From IMG/VR virus record IMGVR_UViG_3300003322_000872, positions 1-64,000 of that record: a stretch of DNA of 64,000 bases; one strand, written 5' to 3'. This DNA comes from a virus. The notes under the pieces were generated by a model that searched no databases, had not been told where the DNA came from, and saw only the letters and a list, made by a program, of their open reading frames with translations. Both the position numbers and the translations under genes were made by a program. How positions within the stretch are numbered: position 1 is the stretch's first letter; each line of letters begins with the position of its first letter. Shown piece by piece: positions 18,211 through 26,985 of the stretch.

Positions 18211-19066
18211 GCGCATGCGTAGCAGCAAGGGCCGTAGCGCCATCCTTGAAACCAGCGGCCTGAGCCAGCCGGTTAAGCTTGACGGCATCCGAACGAAGCC
18301 TTGCCTGCTCCGTCTTGTTCCAATGCTCCTTGCTGAATGGGTTCGTGCCGCCGCCAGTATTCTGGTTGTTGCGCTTCCCACTCGGGTCGGGGCCGGTTGG
18401 CAGCGAGACATAAATCTTGCCGTCGTCCGAATTGGACCAAGTGGAAATATAGTCCATAACCGACGCTTCGCCTAGATCGGTTTTAAAGAAAGTCCGAATA
18501 TTTTTTTCATCATCCATGTCGAACTGGATTTTGGCGCTGTGAAGCGCACGGACGGCGGGCCGGAACTTGGGGTCGATATTGGCCTTGTCCATCGCGGAAT
18601 CCAGATCGATCTCGGCCTTGTCACGACCACGCGCCTTGTTGAGCTCGTCGATGGTGGCGTCCTTGGCGGCAATGTCCGTCGAATATTTGACCTTCAGATT
18701 GGCGATCTGGGTTTCATAGTTGGACTTGAGTGCGGCAAGTCGTTCGTTCTCCTTGTCATGCTTTTTCTTCTTGCCCTCGGGGTCGTTCGGGTCGATCTCG
18801 TCCTCCAGGGCCTTCAGCCGCAGCCATTCGTCCATGGACCAATCAGTGGGCAGATCGCCCCCGATCTTCTCCTTCAGAGCCGCGAGCTCCTGCTTGGCTG
18901 TATTGCGCTCGGCTTCCTTGCGGTCCATGGCAGTCTTCATCTGGACCACCTGCGGATGGTTGGCGACACCATCCAACTTGAGATAGAATTTGCCGTCCTT
19001 CTCCTCGTACAGGCCGCGATAGGCCTCCTCAACCTCATCGAGATTTGTAACCAGTACCTTAAGCAT
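18203..19066 (-). CDS. Capsid scaffolding-like protein
   Basis: A 287-residue protein (MLKVLVTNLDEVEEAYRGLY) with a long Lys/Glu-rich coiled region at about residues 45-150 (AERNTAKQELAALKEKIGG), then a C-terminal part with GGGTNPFSKEHWNKTEQA, typical of scaffold-like proteins upstream of HK97-fold capsid genes. It should direct prohead assembly and leave before packaging. The start overlaps the upstream gene by 8 bp. Its stop codon lies inside the first stem of the leader hairpin array. Confidence 0.8.
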   Translation of the reverse strand: MLKVLVTNLDEVEEAYRGLYEEKDGKFYLKLDGVANHPQVVQMKTAMDRKEAERNTAKQELAALKEKIGGDLPTDWSMDEWLRLKALEDEIDPNDPEGKKKKHDKENERLAALKSNYETQIANLKVKYSTDIAAKDATIDELNKARGRDKAEIDLDSAMDKANIDPKFRPAVRALHSAKIQFDMDDEKNIRTFFKTDLGEASVMDYISTWSNSDDGKIYVSLPTGPDPSGKRNNQNTGGGTNPFSKEHWNKTEQARLRSDAVKLNRLAQAAGFKDGATALAATHALG

Positions 19067-19643
19067 GCTGTCCTTCCTTTAACCACGCCTCATCGGGCTG
19101 TCCAAAATATTCCTGAGTCCAACCCGACATCGATCGTACACGAGGAATTAGTTCATCGCGAGCCTTAATCCAGGCACCTCGATAATTATCTGCAAATTCC
19201 CAGGGCTTATCACTAAAGAAGTGTGCCTCCTCAGCCAGTAGCGGTATTCCACATAACACAACGTTATCTCGCCATAGCTGTAAGGCAACCAAGGTAGCGA
19301 ATAGCCCGGAAGAGCCCCCGCGCTCCATCCCTGCAGCCACGAGGCACCGGGGGTGATCGATACATCTGCGCTCATGGCTATTGAGGTCCCGGTGGAAATA
19401 CATGCGATCGGGGTCTGGACGATCGTGCGCGCGGCGCTCGGCAAGCCAATTTATCAGTTTTTCGGGATGGAGCGATACCCAAACTGCAATCGGACCATTG
19501 TACACAACGCCTACATCATTGATGGCGACAACATTAGTTACAGAGCCGATCTGCTCCCATGCAAGAAAGTCGTCCCAGACGCATCGTGCGCCGCCAAGTA
19601 TCACTGTTGCCATGGGTTCGCTGGTCCATGTATCGATTTGCAT
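19059..19643 (-). CDS. Rossmann-like protein of unknown function in the head operon
   Basis: A 194-residue protein. After a short leader it reads MATVILGGARCVWDDFLAWE, a beta-strand plus Gly-rich loop reminiscent of Rossmann or DUF115-like proteins, and later NVVLCGIPLLAEEAHFF. The start may be ATG 19643 or 19613; neither has a strong ribosome site. Related-looking proteins occur beside terminase and scaffold genes of other phages, but I do not know a function. Metabolite or sugar binding is only a guess. Confidence 0.55.
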   Translation of the reverse strand: MQIDTWTSEPMATVILGGARCVWDDFLAWEQIGSVTNVVAINDVGVVYNGPIAVWVSLHPEKLINWLAERRAHDRPDPDRMYFHRDLNSHERRCIDHPRCLVAAGMERGGSSGLFATLVALQLWRDNVVLCGIPLLAEEAHFFSDKPWEFADNYRGAWIKARDELIPRVRSMSGWTQEYFGQPDEAWLKEGQHA

Positions 19644-19678
19644 TCAACAATATACGTAATTCGAGTGGAAGTAAAGCA

Positions 19679-19912
19679 CTATGAAAGAACAGTGACCTTC
19701 CCGCGCATCACACAGTGTAGACAGACCAATACACAGGTCCCCCCGGTGATCTTGTTATCCTTTCTCATCGGAGACTGTATAGCCTTTACAGCTAATGAGG
19801 TGCCAAGTCCAATATCTTCCTGACATACACGGCACTCTATCTGCTGATCTTTGCCACGTTTGTGATGGGACTTTGGCTTATTGCCGCCCTCGATGACTTC
19901 GAAGCGTTTCAT
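19679..19912 (-). CDS. Small four-cysteine zinc-finger-like protein
   Basis: A 77-residue protein with CRVC near residue 27 and CLHC near residue 64, a spacing compatible with a zinc knuckle. The N-terminus is basic (KPKSHHKRGKDQQ). Its start overlaps the stop of the preceding HTH gene as ATGA, so the two are probably co-translated. DNA, RNA or protein binding is likely; the role inside a structural operon is unknown. Confidence 0.55.
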   Translation of the reverse strand: MKRFEVIEGGNKPKSHHKRGKDQQIECRVCQEDIGLGTSLAVKAIQSPMRKDNKITGGTCVLVCLHCVMRGKVTVLS

Positions 19913-20103
19913 GCCAACCTAGCCATAACAGCTTTGCAAGCCAATTCTACAACTCTTGGAATGTAGACGGTCGACTGATTATCGAGCCGATAGCCACGTT
20001 CATAATTCTCTATGCTCCCTTTGGACAAGCCAAGCGCTTCAGCTGCATCGGCTTGGGAATAACCGAGCTCCTTCCGCCATTTCTTGAACTCTTCGTTTGT
20101 CAC
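19909..20103 (-). CDS. XRE/Cro-type helix-turn-helix protein
   Basis: A 64-residue protein: MTNEEFKKWRKELGYSQADA then AEALGLSKGSIENYERGYR, a complete XRE helix-turn-helix with the usual Q and S-x-x-x-E-R positions. It is coupled by ATGA to the Mu F-like head gene upstream and to the zinc-finger-like gene downstream. A DNA-binding regulator is clear from the motif; its operator is unknown. Its location among head genes is unusual for a Cro-like switch protein. Confidence 0.8.
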   Translation of the reverse strand: MTNEEFKKWRKELGYSQADAAEALGLSKGSIENYERGYRLDNQSTVYIPRVVELACKAVMARLA

Positions 20104-21167
20104 AACCCCGCCTTTGCAAACGCCTCGGACTCACGCTTACGGAGTTCATCCAGCGTGTACTCCGCCCCATTGCGATCGATGAACTTGTCTAGGGTTAGCC
20201 CGCCATCCCGAAAGAGCTTGGCTTTCTCGACTCCCAGAACATCTTCTTGAAATGCTTGATCTTTGCCGCGTAGAAACTTCTCGTATGTTGTTGATGCAGC
20301 AACTTGCCCATCCATGCTGGCGCGGGTGCCTTCCGGTGCCTCACTAAGATTGATCCCCAATTCTTTCCATGACTTCAACACAGGCGTTGTCGTTGATCGG
20401 CAATTAATATGAGCCGGTGGGCGTGGGCCGCTATCGACTGGGAACGTTTTACCATCGAGGCTAGCGCACAGGATCGTGGTCCGACTATCGAGGGTCGATA
20501 CCCACTGTATCTCTTTTACGAGATCACTATTCGCGCCATACAGCTCGTTGCGTGCACTGTTAGCTGTGTGATTGACAGCCGTACGCACAAGCGCTTCCGC
20601 CCCCCGGCGCGATACCTCCATCACCCCATCCTTGTACTGTAGCGCTTGGGTGCCAGTAATCCGGCGGACCATTTGGTCTATGGTCTGTCCCTCGACCACG
20701 CCGGAGCGAATAACCGATCGGATGCGATCTTGGGCCGCACCTTCTAGCCCGGTGTACCATTCGGACAATATGCGACCCTGGAAGGGGCGGCTATCTACCG
20801 CCGCTTTAAGCTGGCTCGGAGTCGGTGTGACAATATCAAATTTGATGGGAATATTAGCGTTGAACAAATCAGTCTGGTATGTAACCTCATAATCGGCGAG
20901 TGCATAGAGATCGGGGGAGAGCTCGTTCCGGACGCGATCGTATGCCTCAGCGTTGATGTCGCGCAAGGCCTGTAGCAATTTGTTAAGCCGCTTGGCTGTC
21001 CATGATCCGGCGTCATAGGTCGGCTTCTTCATCTCCTCGACAAGATCGAGTTCACATCTATTGATGAGGGCGATGATCTTGTTCACTGTGGCTGTGGACA
21101 GTCGCTGGATACCGATCTGGTGCGATATCTGGGCATCAAGAATAGACTCGTTAACTGTTGCAGCCAT
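20100..21167 (-). CDS. Head morphogenesis / minor head protein (Mu gpF-like)
   Basis: A 355-residue protein. Around residues 185-275 it has TAVNHTANSARNELYGAN, STLDSRTTILCASLDGKTF and PRPPAHINCRSTTTPV, the signature of the phage Mu F / SPP1 gp7 domain. The Cys and His positions of that domain are present. It follows the portal, as in most phages with this domain, and its ATG overlaps the preceding stop as TAATG. It probably acts on the inner side of the portal vertex in DNA ejection or head assembly. Confidence 0.87.
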   Translation of the reverse strand: MAATVNESILDAQISHQIGIQRLSTATVNKIIALINRCELDLVEEMKKPTYDAGSWTAKRLNKLLQALRDINAEAYDRVRNELSPDLYALADYEVTYQTDLFNANIPIKFDIVTPTPSQLKAAVDSRPFQGRILSEWYTGLEGAAQDRIRSVIRSGVVEGQTIDQMVRRITGTQALQYKDGVMEVSRRGAEALVRTAVNHTANSARNELYGANSDLVKEIQWVSTLDSRTTILCASLDGKTFPVDSGPRPPAHINCRSTTTPVLKSWKELGINLSEAPEGTRASMDGQVAASTTYEKFLRGKDQAFQEDVLGVEKAKLFRDGGLTLDKFIDRNGAEYTLDELRKRESEAFAKAGL

Positions 21168-21415
21168 TAATGTACCAACGAGCCTTCATCATAATCGGCG
21201 AAGAAACAGTAGCTCCATTTGCCATCGGGCAGCATAAACACTGTGTAGACGGCATCCTCGATATCTGATACCTCGTCACCATCACTATCACACAGCGATA
21301 CCATTGGCACCACTGTGTCATCGTCCAAGAGCAACAGCCGCTTCGATTTGTTCAAAGCGACAACATTAACCAGACCATCACTGCTGGTTTCCGTTCGGAT
21401 TATTCGGGTCTGCAT
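21167..21415 (-). CDS. Small acidic protein between portal and minor head genes
   Basis: An 82-residue protein starting MQTRIIRTETSSDGLVNVV at ATG 21415, chosen because longer versions would run far into the portal gene. It overlaps the portal stop by 38 bp. The acidic stretch CDSDGDEVSDIEDAVY and C-terminus FFADYDEGSLVH show no known motif. Possibly a head assembly factor, by position only. Confidence 0.5.
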   Translation of the reverse strand: MQTRIIRTETSSDGLVNVVALNKSKRLLLLDDDTVVPMVSLCDSDGDEVSDIEDAVYTVFMLPDGKWSYCFFADYDEGSLVH

Positions 21416-22853
21416 TTGGATCAGCCTGTTGCTGTTGCTTATTACCCGGTTGGCCCGGAGTCTGCTTTGGTGCCGGCGGAACTGCACTCAGCGGCGGAGT
21501 TTCTTCGCTGATCAGGTCCTCTTCCTCCTCGAACGTACGCTCATTTGGGATCATCCCGGCACGCTGGATATTTTCGAACAGGGTCTTCTTCGAGTAAGCA
21601 CCAGACTGCCAGCCACTAACCAAGGCGGTGAGCTCCTGGGCCGATAGGCTGTAATCGATAAAGTCCTGTGAGGGCCTTACGTTTATGGTGTCCGGGTTGA
21701 TCCCTGACCATACTGCTATCTGTCGCAGAGCCTTTTCGATCCCGGCGCATGTATTCTTCGAGATTGTCTTGAGGATCGATTGCTGTGAGCGAAGCCGGAG
21801 CTTGCGGCTTTCGCCGCTTTCCGCCGCTCGGTTTTCTTCCGAGAGGATTTGCGCTCCAAAGAGGACAGCTCGCTCCAGCGAAGACCCGATCGCTTTAGCT
21901 TGCGCCTCAATACCGGGTCCAGTAAACTCGAGAAAACCCGCCTGACCGCCCTTCGGCAGTATCCAGATTTTCGAGGCTCCGATTGACCGGGGGACAATGC
22001 CATCTTGCACAGCCTTCGCAACGTTGTCATATCCTGCCACCCATGGTGTTGGCTCCGAGGTCATATGGAGCGAGTGCGTGTAATCGGCATCCATGCGATA
22101 GATGCGAGTGGATATCTTGGCCAGTCCATATAGTGGCACGTCATCTGGATCAGCCCCAAGATCACCCACGTTGATGAACACGAACGGGATTTCCTTCAAG
22201 GCTTGGCGAGATGGCGTCCGGGCCTCAGTGGCCTCGGTTACTGGCTGTCCTTCCTCATATCGCTTGGCTGTGTAGATGCCGTCGGCGAGGCTAAGCTCCA
22301 AATGGCGCTTCTTCTCGGACCAGAGATTAGATGATGGATCACGTACCTTACGGCTTTCGTCCAGCACCACATAATTCGTGATCCCATCGTCTGTGTCCCA
22401 GTTGATGATTGCCTCGGCACTGTATCCGGCCATATAGAAGGTGCCGTCAGTCAGGACACCTGGAAGGATACCAAACCGGCCTGTGGTCAGTATCTCTGTA
22501 GTAACCTCTTCATGGAAGGATTCGAGTGTGCGACCATCCTTGGTGGCCCGCTCAAGGATATAGGACAGCTTGTCTGGTATCTCATAGGTAGCTGGCATAG
22601 AATGCACTAGCCCCCGCGATCCAGTGATGGTCGGTGCGACAAGCTCGGGGAATTCGGCCCGAAGTTGATAAGCTGCATATGCCGCAGCTCGCAGCTCTAG
22701 ATCATCGATCACCATCATACCCGATTTCATGGGCAAGTAGGTCAAGCCACGATCTTTGATCGTTTCCTCCCCAGCAACACAGTCTCGGAGCAAATGCCAT
22801 GAGTCGACGAAGCTGTCGTACACTGGATTGTGGCTGTCGATATTGAACGCCAT
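21378..22853 (-). CDS. Portal protein (DUF4055-type)
   Basis: A 491-residue protein (MAFNIDSHNPVYDSFVDSW) with YLPMKSGMMVIDDLELRAAAY, TTGRFGILPG and SLERAVLFGAQILSEENRAAESG, matching the DUF4055 portal class. Length and position directly after the large terminase agree. The C-terminus is Pro/Gln/Asn-rich and probably disordered. The start overlaps the terminase stop as TGATG. The dodecameric ring would form the packaging channel. Confidence 0.88.
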   Translation of the reverse strand: MAFNIDSHNPVYDSFVDSWHLLRDCVAGEETIKDRGLTYLPMKSGMMVIDDLELRAAAYAAYQLRAEFPELVAPTITGSRGLVHSMPATYEIPDKLSYILERATKDGRTLESFHEEVTTEILTTGRFGILPGVLTDGTFYMAGYSAEAIINWDTDDGITNYVVLDESRKVRDPSSNLWSEKKRHLELSLADGIYTAKRYEEGQPVTEATEARTPSRQALKEIPFVFINVGDLGADPDDVPLYGLAKISTRIYRMDADYTHSLHMTSEPTPWVAGYDNVAKAVQDGIVPRSIGASKIWILPKGGQAGFLEFTGPGIEAQAKAIGSSLERAVLFGAQILSEENRAAESGESRKLRLRSQQSILKTISKNTCAGIEKALRQIAVWSGINPDTINVRPSQDFIDYSLSAQELTALVSGWQSGAYSKKTLFENIQRAGMIPNERTFEEEEDLISEETPPLSAVPPAPKQTPGQPGNKQQQQADPNADPNNPNGNQQ

Positions 22854-24232
22854 CAGTAGAGCCCTCTTACTTCGGCCGATGTAGCCACAGCCTCGATATC
22901 ACCAACCAACATGTCTGTGATTGCCCAGACCATGGCATCCAGCCGGTCTGGTGATCCTAGACCCTGATACCCAGCGCGGGTAAGAAGGGTCATCTGATCT
23001 TCTAGCTCGGAAAACGTTCCAAGGTGATGGATACGTCCCTGCTCGTACAAGGCCGACACCGGCTCAGCTCGGATAAACTTTCCTCTAGAGGCGTGAACAA
23101 CTCGTACCGGCACGTTGCTGTTAATCGTTCGGATCGTGTGCTCGACCATAGCGCCACCGAAATTGACCTCTGCGATGATTGCATCTGCTCCCCAGCGGTG
23201 ATAGGCATCGACACACCGCTTCGCCCATTCAGCAGGCCCTTCGCGACAAGTGAGGTCTTCGAGAATATACCCATGATCTCCTGCCTTCCCGGCCACGATT
23301 ATACCGATGCTGTCGCCCTCGTCGTCGTCATCCGAAATGCCCGACGGATCGAGCGACACGACAATCTGCTCCATTGGCGGACACTTGTCTATCGTCAGGT
23401 ACGCCTTCTCGAGCATCGCCCGAGTCCAAAGCGCTCCTGGCATATCATCAAGGATTTCCGCCTCAAGCTCCTGCCGACCAAGGCGTGTGCCCTCGTATCT
23501 CTTGATGATCTTATTAAGGAAGGTCTTCGCCAGATTGGCCGCATTGTCCATTGTGCGGCCTTTGGTGATATGAACATTCTCGTCTTTTACCAACTCACGA
23601 ATGAGCGGGATGGGGCGGGGGGTTGTCGTTACAACCTGCCTCGGGTACTCTCCCAGGCGCAAGCCGAACTGGAGCATGTCCCAGGTCTCCTGGGCATAGC
23701 GCCACTTAGCCGCTTCATCACACCACGCGAAGTCGTGTTGTGGACCACGTAGCTGGTCCGGCTCTGTCGCATTGTAGGTGTGAGCTACCGCCCCATTCGG
23801 GAACGTTACTTTCCTCTTGGAGGGCTCGTATGTGGGTTTAAAGTCCCTCGGCGCATTAGCAAGGATACCACTGTCCCCCTCGATGAGGACGTCACGCGCG
23901 TCGGCGGCGGTTTCCGCCACAAGAGCGATACGACCCGATCGGCCCGCCCGCGCCTCGGCTAGAATGGTCTCTGCCCCAACGCGGGTTTTGCCAAAACCAC
24001 GGCCTGCAAGGATGAGCCATGTGTGACAAGAGCCTCCGGGCATAACCTCTGGAGGCATCAATTGGTTTGGGCGAGCATTAAAAGCCCAGCTCTCGATTAG
24101 GGCAACCTGTTCCTCGATCGGTGCACGCGACAGCTCCCTGTAGAAGTAATCGCGGTCCTGCCTACTCCGCCGGAGGATTGTCTGCCGTAAGGAGAGATTT
24201 GAACCGCTCAAGGGCTGCACTCTCGTATCCAT
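22853..24232 (-). CDS. Terminase large subunit
   Basis: A 459-residue protein with Walker A LAGRGFGKTR near residue 73, Walker B HDFAWCDEAAKW near residue 168, and the nuclease core starting VVSLDPSGISDDDDEGD near residue 295, followed by IIAEVNFGG and SALYEQGRIHHLG. These are the Terminase_6 ATPase and RNase H-fold nuclease domains. It overlaps the small-subunit gene by about 70 bp; starts further in (GTG 24220) are possible. It powers and cuts DNA during packaging. Confidence 0.95.
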   Translation of the reverse strand: MDTRVQPLSGSNLSLRQTILRRSRQDRDYFYRELSRAPIEEQVALIESWAFNARPNQLMPPEVMPGGSCHTWLILAGRGFGKTRVGAETILAEARAGRSGRIALVAETAADARDVLIEGDSGILANAPRDFKPTYEPSKRKVTFPNGAVAHTYNATEPDQLRGPQHDFAWCDEAAKWRYAQETWDMLQFGLRLGEYPRQVVTTTPRPIPLIRELVKDENVHITKGRTMDNAANLAKTFLNKIIKRYEGTRLGRQELEAEILDDMPGALWTRAMLEKAYLTIDKCPPMEQIVVSLDPSGISDDDDEGDSIGIIVAGKAGDHGYILEDLTCREGPAEWAKRCVDAYHRWGADAIIAEVNFGGAMVEHTIRTINSNVPVRVVHASRGKFIRAEPVSALYEQGRIHHLGTFSELEDQMTLLTRAGYQGLGSPDRLDAMVWAITDMLVGDIEAVATSAEVRGLY

Positions 24233-24872
24233 GATTTACTTCAGCCTGCACCTTGTCGCCATAGATTTCTCGCTTGTTGCCCTTGAGGAGGAACTCCATG
24301 AGCCGATCGCTGTACACACGGACCTGTAGCGGCTTGGTCGCGTCCCGTGGGTCCATGACAACCCGCCCGTTGGAAACAACCGGCTCCATCACGCCATCGC
24401 GGGCTCTGCGGATGGCTTCACGCTCGAGCGACTCGATCACGTTCGAACGGGCCTGTTGCCATGCCTTGTTGAATTCGGGATCGTCGTTGAGCCATTCGTT
24501 GATATAGACCGTAGAGATACCCATGGCACCAGCGATCATGATGATGTCGAAGTTGAGCTCGCGCATCTGTACGGCATACGCCTTGTATAGCTCTTTCTTG
24601 ACATCATCGCGCAGCTTACCGATGTTGGCTGCCCCCGCTTCATCCTTGTACTGCCGTACAAAGTCATCGAACGGGATCATCTCATCAGTATGCTTTAGTG
24701 GAATTTTACCCATTGCAAGAATCGCGCCGCATTGATCGAATGCATAGAAGATAAATCTCCTGTACCACAAAGTAAAGCTCTTTCTTCTATCACCGGGGGA
24801 TAGTCTATCCACAGAAGTGTCTTTCCAATACGTACGTACGTGCGTAGTAATACTTCGCGTACGTTGAGTCAC
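24162..24872 (-). CDS. Terminase small subunit
   Basis: The reading frame is 236 residues from GTG 24872, but the first ~50 residues look non-coding-like and overlap an inverted repeat; ATG 24713 (MGKIPLKHTDEM) may be the true start. Neither has a strong ribosome site. The core has IIMIAGAMGISTVYINEWL (helix-turn-helix) and DPEFNKAWQQARSNVIESLE, typical of terminase small subunits, then YSDRLMEFLLKGNKREIYGD. It is the first gene of the leftward operon and should recognise the packaging site. Confidence 0.78.
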   Translation of the reverse strand: MTQRTRSITTHVRTYWKDTSVDRLSPGDRRKSFTLWYRRFIFYAFDQCGAILAMGKIPLKHTDEMIPFDDFVRQYKDEAGAANIGKLRDDVKKELYKAYAVQMRELNFDIIMIAGAMGISTVYINEWLNDDPEFNKAWQQARSNVIESLEREAIRRARDGVMEPVVSNGRVVMDPRDATKPLQVRVYSDRLMEFLLKGNKREIYGDKVQAEVNHGYESAALERFKSLLTADNPPAE

Positions 24873-25034
24873 TCGCCCTCACCCAGTAGTTAACAGAAAT
24901 ATCTACTATTTACGGTTTAATATGACTTCTAATACATTGATTGTTTAATGTTATCAATGACTTTATTAGAATATTAGAACTATTACTACTTTTTCCATTT
25001 TCAAAAATTGAATTGTCTTACGCACGTTACGTAT
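24828..25034. repeat. Inverted repeat flanking AT-rich divergent region
   Basis: Left arm ATACGTACGTACGTGCGTA (24828-24846) and right arm TACGCACGTTACGTAT (25019-25034) are inverted copies differing by one CGT unit. About 170 bp of very AT-rich DNA lies between. The right arm is followed by a GCGCGCGTACGCGTG stretch. This is where the leftward and rightward transcription units diverge. Confidence 0.65.
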
Positions 25035-25388
25035 AGGGCGCGCGTACGCGTGAAGACCATCAGTTCTTTGCTAACCCCCGGTGTATACAGGAAAATCAAT
25101 ATATTACTAGGGGGTATCGCAACTACACACGAAAACAGAAAAATGGCTATTTGGACAAAAATGGAGTGTAAGGAAAAACTTACATAAGACTTGCTTTATG
25201 CGATTTTTGTCGATCTGCTCGCGCAAATCAGCTACCGGCAGGTAGTATCAGTGTCTGTGGGATGGTGTCCTCTTGCCAAGGAAATAGTCGCGAGGAAAGT
25301 GGTTCTTGGGCCGAGAATAGGTGGTTTACGAATAGCTTATACAGGCGTAAGGTGTGTGGTTAGCGTCCCCCACACCGAGGCCAAAGCC
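24873..25388. promoter_or_regulatory. AT-rich divergent intergenic region between structural and early genes
   Basis: About 515 bp without a convincing gene; the frame open from 25191 lacks a plausible start until 25389. It separates the leftward packaging operon from the rightward small-gene block. 24890-25020 is strongly AT-rich with several TATTA/TAATA stretches that could be -10 elements, but I cannot assign individual promoters. It contains the inverted repeat described separately. Promoters, operators and possibly an origin or packaging site are plausible here. Confidence 0.55.
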
Positions 25389-25880
25389 ATGCAGCCAGAG
25401 TTTACCCCCTCCCCGTTCCAACAAGCCATGTCCGCAACCCTAGAGCAACTGCCGGCGCTCGCCCGCCCGATCATACTCCAACAGATGATCCTTCAATACC
25501 GGGCTGATCCCAAATCATACGAGAAAGACCTCCATTGGTCCGACCGCCCTCAGGCCGCAAAATACTTCGAAGAGGCCGAACTGATGGTTGTCGAAATGTG
25601 CAAGCTGGCCTTTGTAATCATCCTTAAATCAGATTTCACACAAATTACCAGAATTTCAAACACTGCACATACAATTACCGAGAGACGAGAATCAATGAAA
25701 TCACTCGTAGGACCAGACTTCACTGACAAGCAACTCGACATGCTTTTCGCCTTTGTCCTTGAATGGTCGAAAGACCCAGAAGGATCGCCGTACACGGCCC
25801 GTTACTACCAGCTCATCAAGGATGGAACTCTTATCATTCTCGATGAGTCCCCCGATATCCCCACAGGAATGGTGCAGTAA
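25389..25880 (+). CDS. Unknown protein, first gene of the rightward block
   Basis: A 163-residue protein starting MQPEFTPSPFQQAMSATLE; GAGG lies about 9 nt before this ATG, whereas upstream in-frame starts extend into the regulatory region. It is helical and has SDRPQAAKYFEEAELMVVEM and a C-terminal YYQLIKDGTLIILDESPDI. No known domain. As the first gene after the divergent region it may act early. A 23-bp tandem repeat spans its stop codon. Confidence 0.65.
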   Translation: MQPEFTPSPFQQAMSATLEQLPALARPIILQQMILQYRADPKSYEKDLHWSDRPQAAKYFEEAELMVVEMCKLAFVIILKSDFTQITRISNTAHTITERRESMKSLVGPDFTDKQLDMLFAFVLEWSKDPEGSPYTARYYQLIKDGTLIILDESPDIPTGMVQ

Positions 25881-25929
25881 TAGTCTTTGAATAGGTGCAG
25901 TAATAGTCTTTGAATAGGTGCAGTAAATG
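25871..25929 (+). repeat. 23-bp tandem repeat (about 2.5 copies) across a stop codon and ribosome site
   Basis: The unit ggtgcagtaatagtctttgaata occurs twice head to tail and a third partial copy (ggtgcagtaa) runs into the next ATG. Each copy carries stop codons and an AGGTG that can act as ribosome site for the following gene. Confidence 0.9.
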
Positions 25930-26307
25930 ATCTACAAATACCAGTATGCGTTCCAGATAGACGAGAACGCAGAGCCAATTGCATGGGCAGATGCGACCTC
26001 GTATACAGAGCCCAAGCCTTCTCGCTACATACGCAACATGCGCGTTTTCGACGAGGAAACGACAGAGGCCGTCTACAATCGCAATGTTGAGATCGACAAT
26101 CTGGGTAAACAACTCGACGAAAATGACAAAACGATCAAAGCTCTAGACGAAGAGATTAATCGACTACGAGCCAAGATCATCGATCTCGAGACTATCAACA
26201 AACGCCAGCGTGATCTGCTCGAAGATGTTGATGCCATCTTTAATTGGTCCGCCTTGCGTACTAGGATCATTGAACTAGTAAGGCAGCAGCAGCAGCCAGG
26301 AGAATAG
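25927..26307 (+). CDS. Coiled-coil protein of unknown function
   Basis: A 126-residue protein. The N-terminal 40 residues (MIYKYQYAFQIDENAEPIAW) are globular-looking. Residues about 50-110 form a heptad coiled coil (NVEIDNLGKQLDENDKTIK onward). It ends in RQQQQPGE. It probably oligomerises. The ribosome site comes from the last repeat copy (AGGTGCAGTAA before ATG). Function unknown. Confidence 0.6.
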   Translation: MIYKYQYAFQIDENAEPIAWADATSYTEPKPSRYIRNMRVFDEETTEAVYNRNVEIDNLGKQLDENDKTIKALDEEINRLRAKIIDLETINKRQRDLLEDVDAIFNWSALRTRIIELVRQQQQPGE

Positions 26308-26314
26308 CGTTACT

Positions 26315-26962
26315 ATGCACCAGCGTCACCAAGCAGTCTATGATACCCTTACACAGCCAGAATTCGAATACTTAGCCCAGAACCTCGTAAACAAGCGCCT
26401 CCTCCCCGGTCTACCGACCTCGCGCAAGGAGCTAATCGGCTGGCTGTCGCAGTACTCACATGCCGAGGTAGTGTTAAGTCTTGCCAATGATCCTTCCGAA
26501 ATTGGCATCGACATTGTCGAAAAACTCATAGCCAAGCCGATCTATATGTGTGCTCGCGGGGAAACATCGGAGCAGCTTACCGATATCCAGGGCAATCCAA
26601 TCTTAACCCCGTTGGGCCACCGCCGGCACGAGCCACCCTATACGTCCGAGGGCCTAACGATCAAGATCAAGAACCATATCAAGGGAGTGCAGCGGCGGAT
26701 CGATACCCGTATCGTGACTAAGGTCATCCCCAATCCCAAAAGGCCGGGTAGCGCAGCATACGCGCGCTTTAACGAGTATGTGGTGGGCAAATCGGTGGCA
26801 TGGCACTTGGGCAACACCAATCTTATCCGCCCAGATATCAACTGGGACTCTAAGCATGACTTCATAACGCTGGAGTCGGCCGTGCATATGTCACAGGATC
26901 GCCGCGACGCTTTTGGGCTGGTCGATCACACTGGTCGATATGGGCCGCACAATGGCAATTGA
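26315..26962 (+). CDS. Unknown protein with C-terminal WDSK..FI motif
   Basis: A 215-residue protein (MHQRHQAVYDTLTQPEFEYL) with a CCAGGAGA ribosome site about 10 nt upstream. The mid part is basic (KIKNHIKGVQRRIDTRIV). Near the end it has RPDINWDSKHDFITLE, a motif also found at the ends of two other proteins in this window (49825-50394 and 62651-63340). No domain assigned; nucleic-acid binding is a guess from the basic stretch. Confidence 0.62.
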   Translation: MHQRHQAVYDTLTQPEFEYLAQNLVNKRLLPGLPTSRKELIGWLSQYSHAEVVLSLANDPSEIGIDIVEKLIAKPIYMCARGETSEQLTDIQGNPILTPLGHRRHEPPYTSEGLTIKIKNHIKGVQRRIDTRIVTKVIPNPKRPGSAAYARFNEYVVGKSVAWHLGNTNLIRPDINWDSKHDFITLESAVHMSQDRRDAFGLVDHTGRYGPHNGN

Positions 26963-26964
26963 CG

Positions 26965-26985
26965 ATCTGTCTCTATAAGACAGAT
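26965..26985 (+). other. Hairpin after the 26315 gene
   Basis: ATCTGTCT-CTATA-AGACAGAT, 8 bp perfect, no U-tract. Possible RNA stability or weak termination element. Confidence 0.4.

Noticed and set aside
19909-20103. Prophage-type CI/Cro switch
   Set aside because: The HTH gene is embedded in the late head operon, with no divergent partner, integrase or attachment site in the window.
25191-25388. N-terminal extension of the 25389 gene
   Set aside because: Starts in the AT-rich regulatory region without ribosome site; ATG 25389 has GAGG at good spacing.
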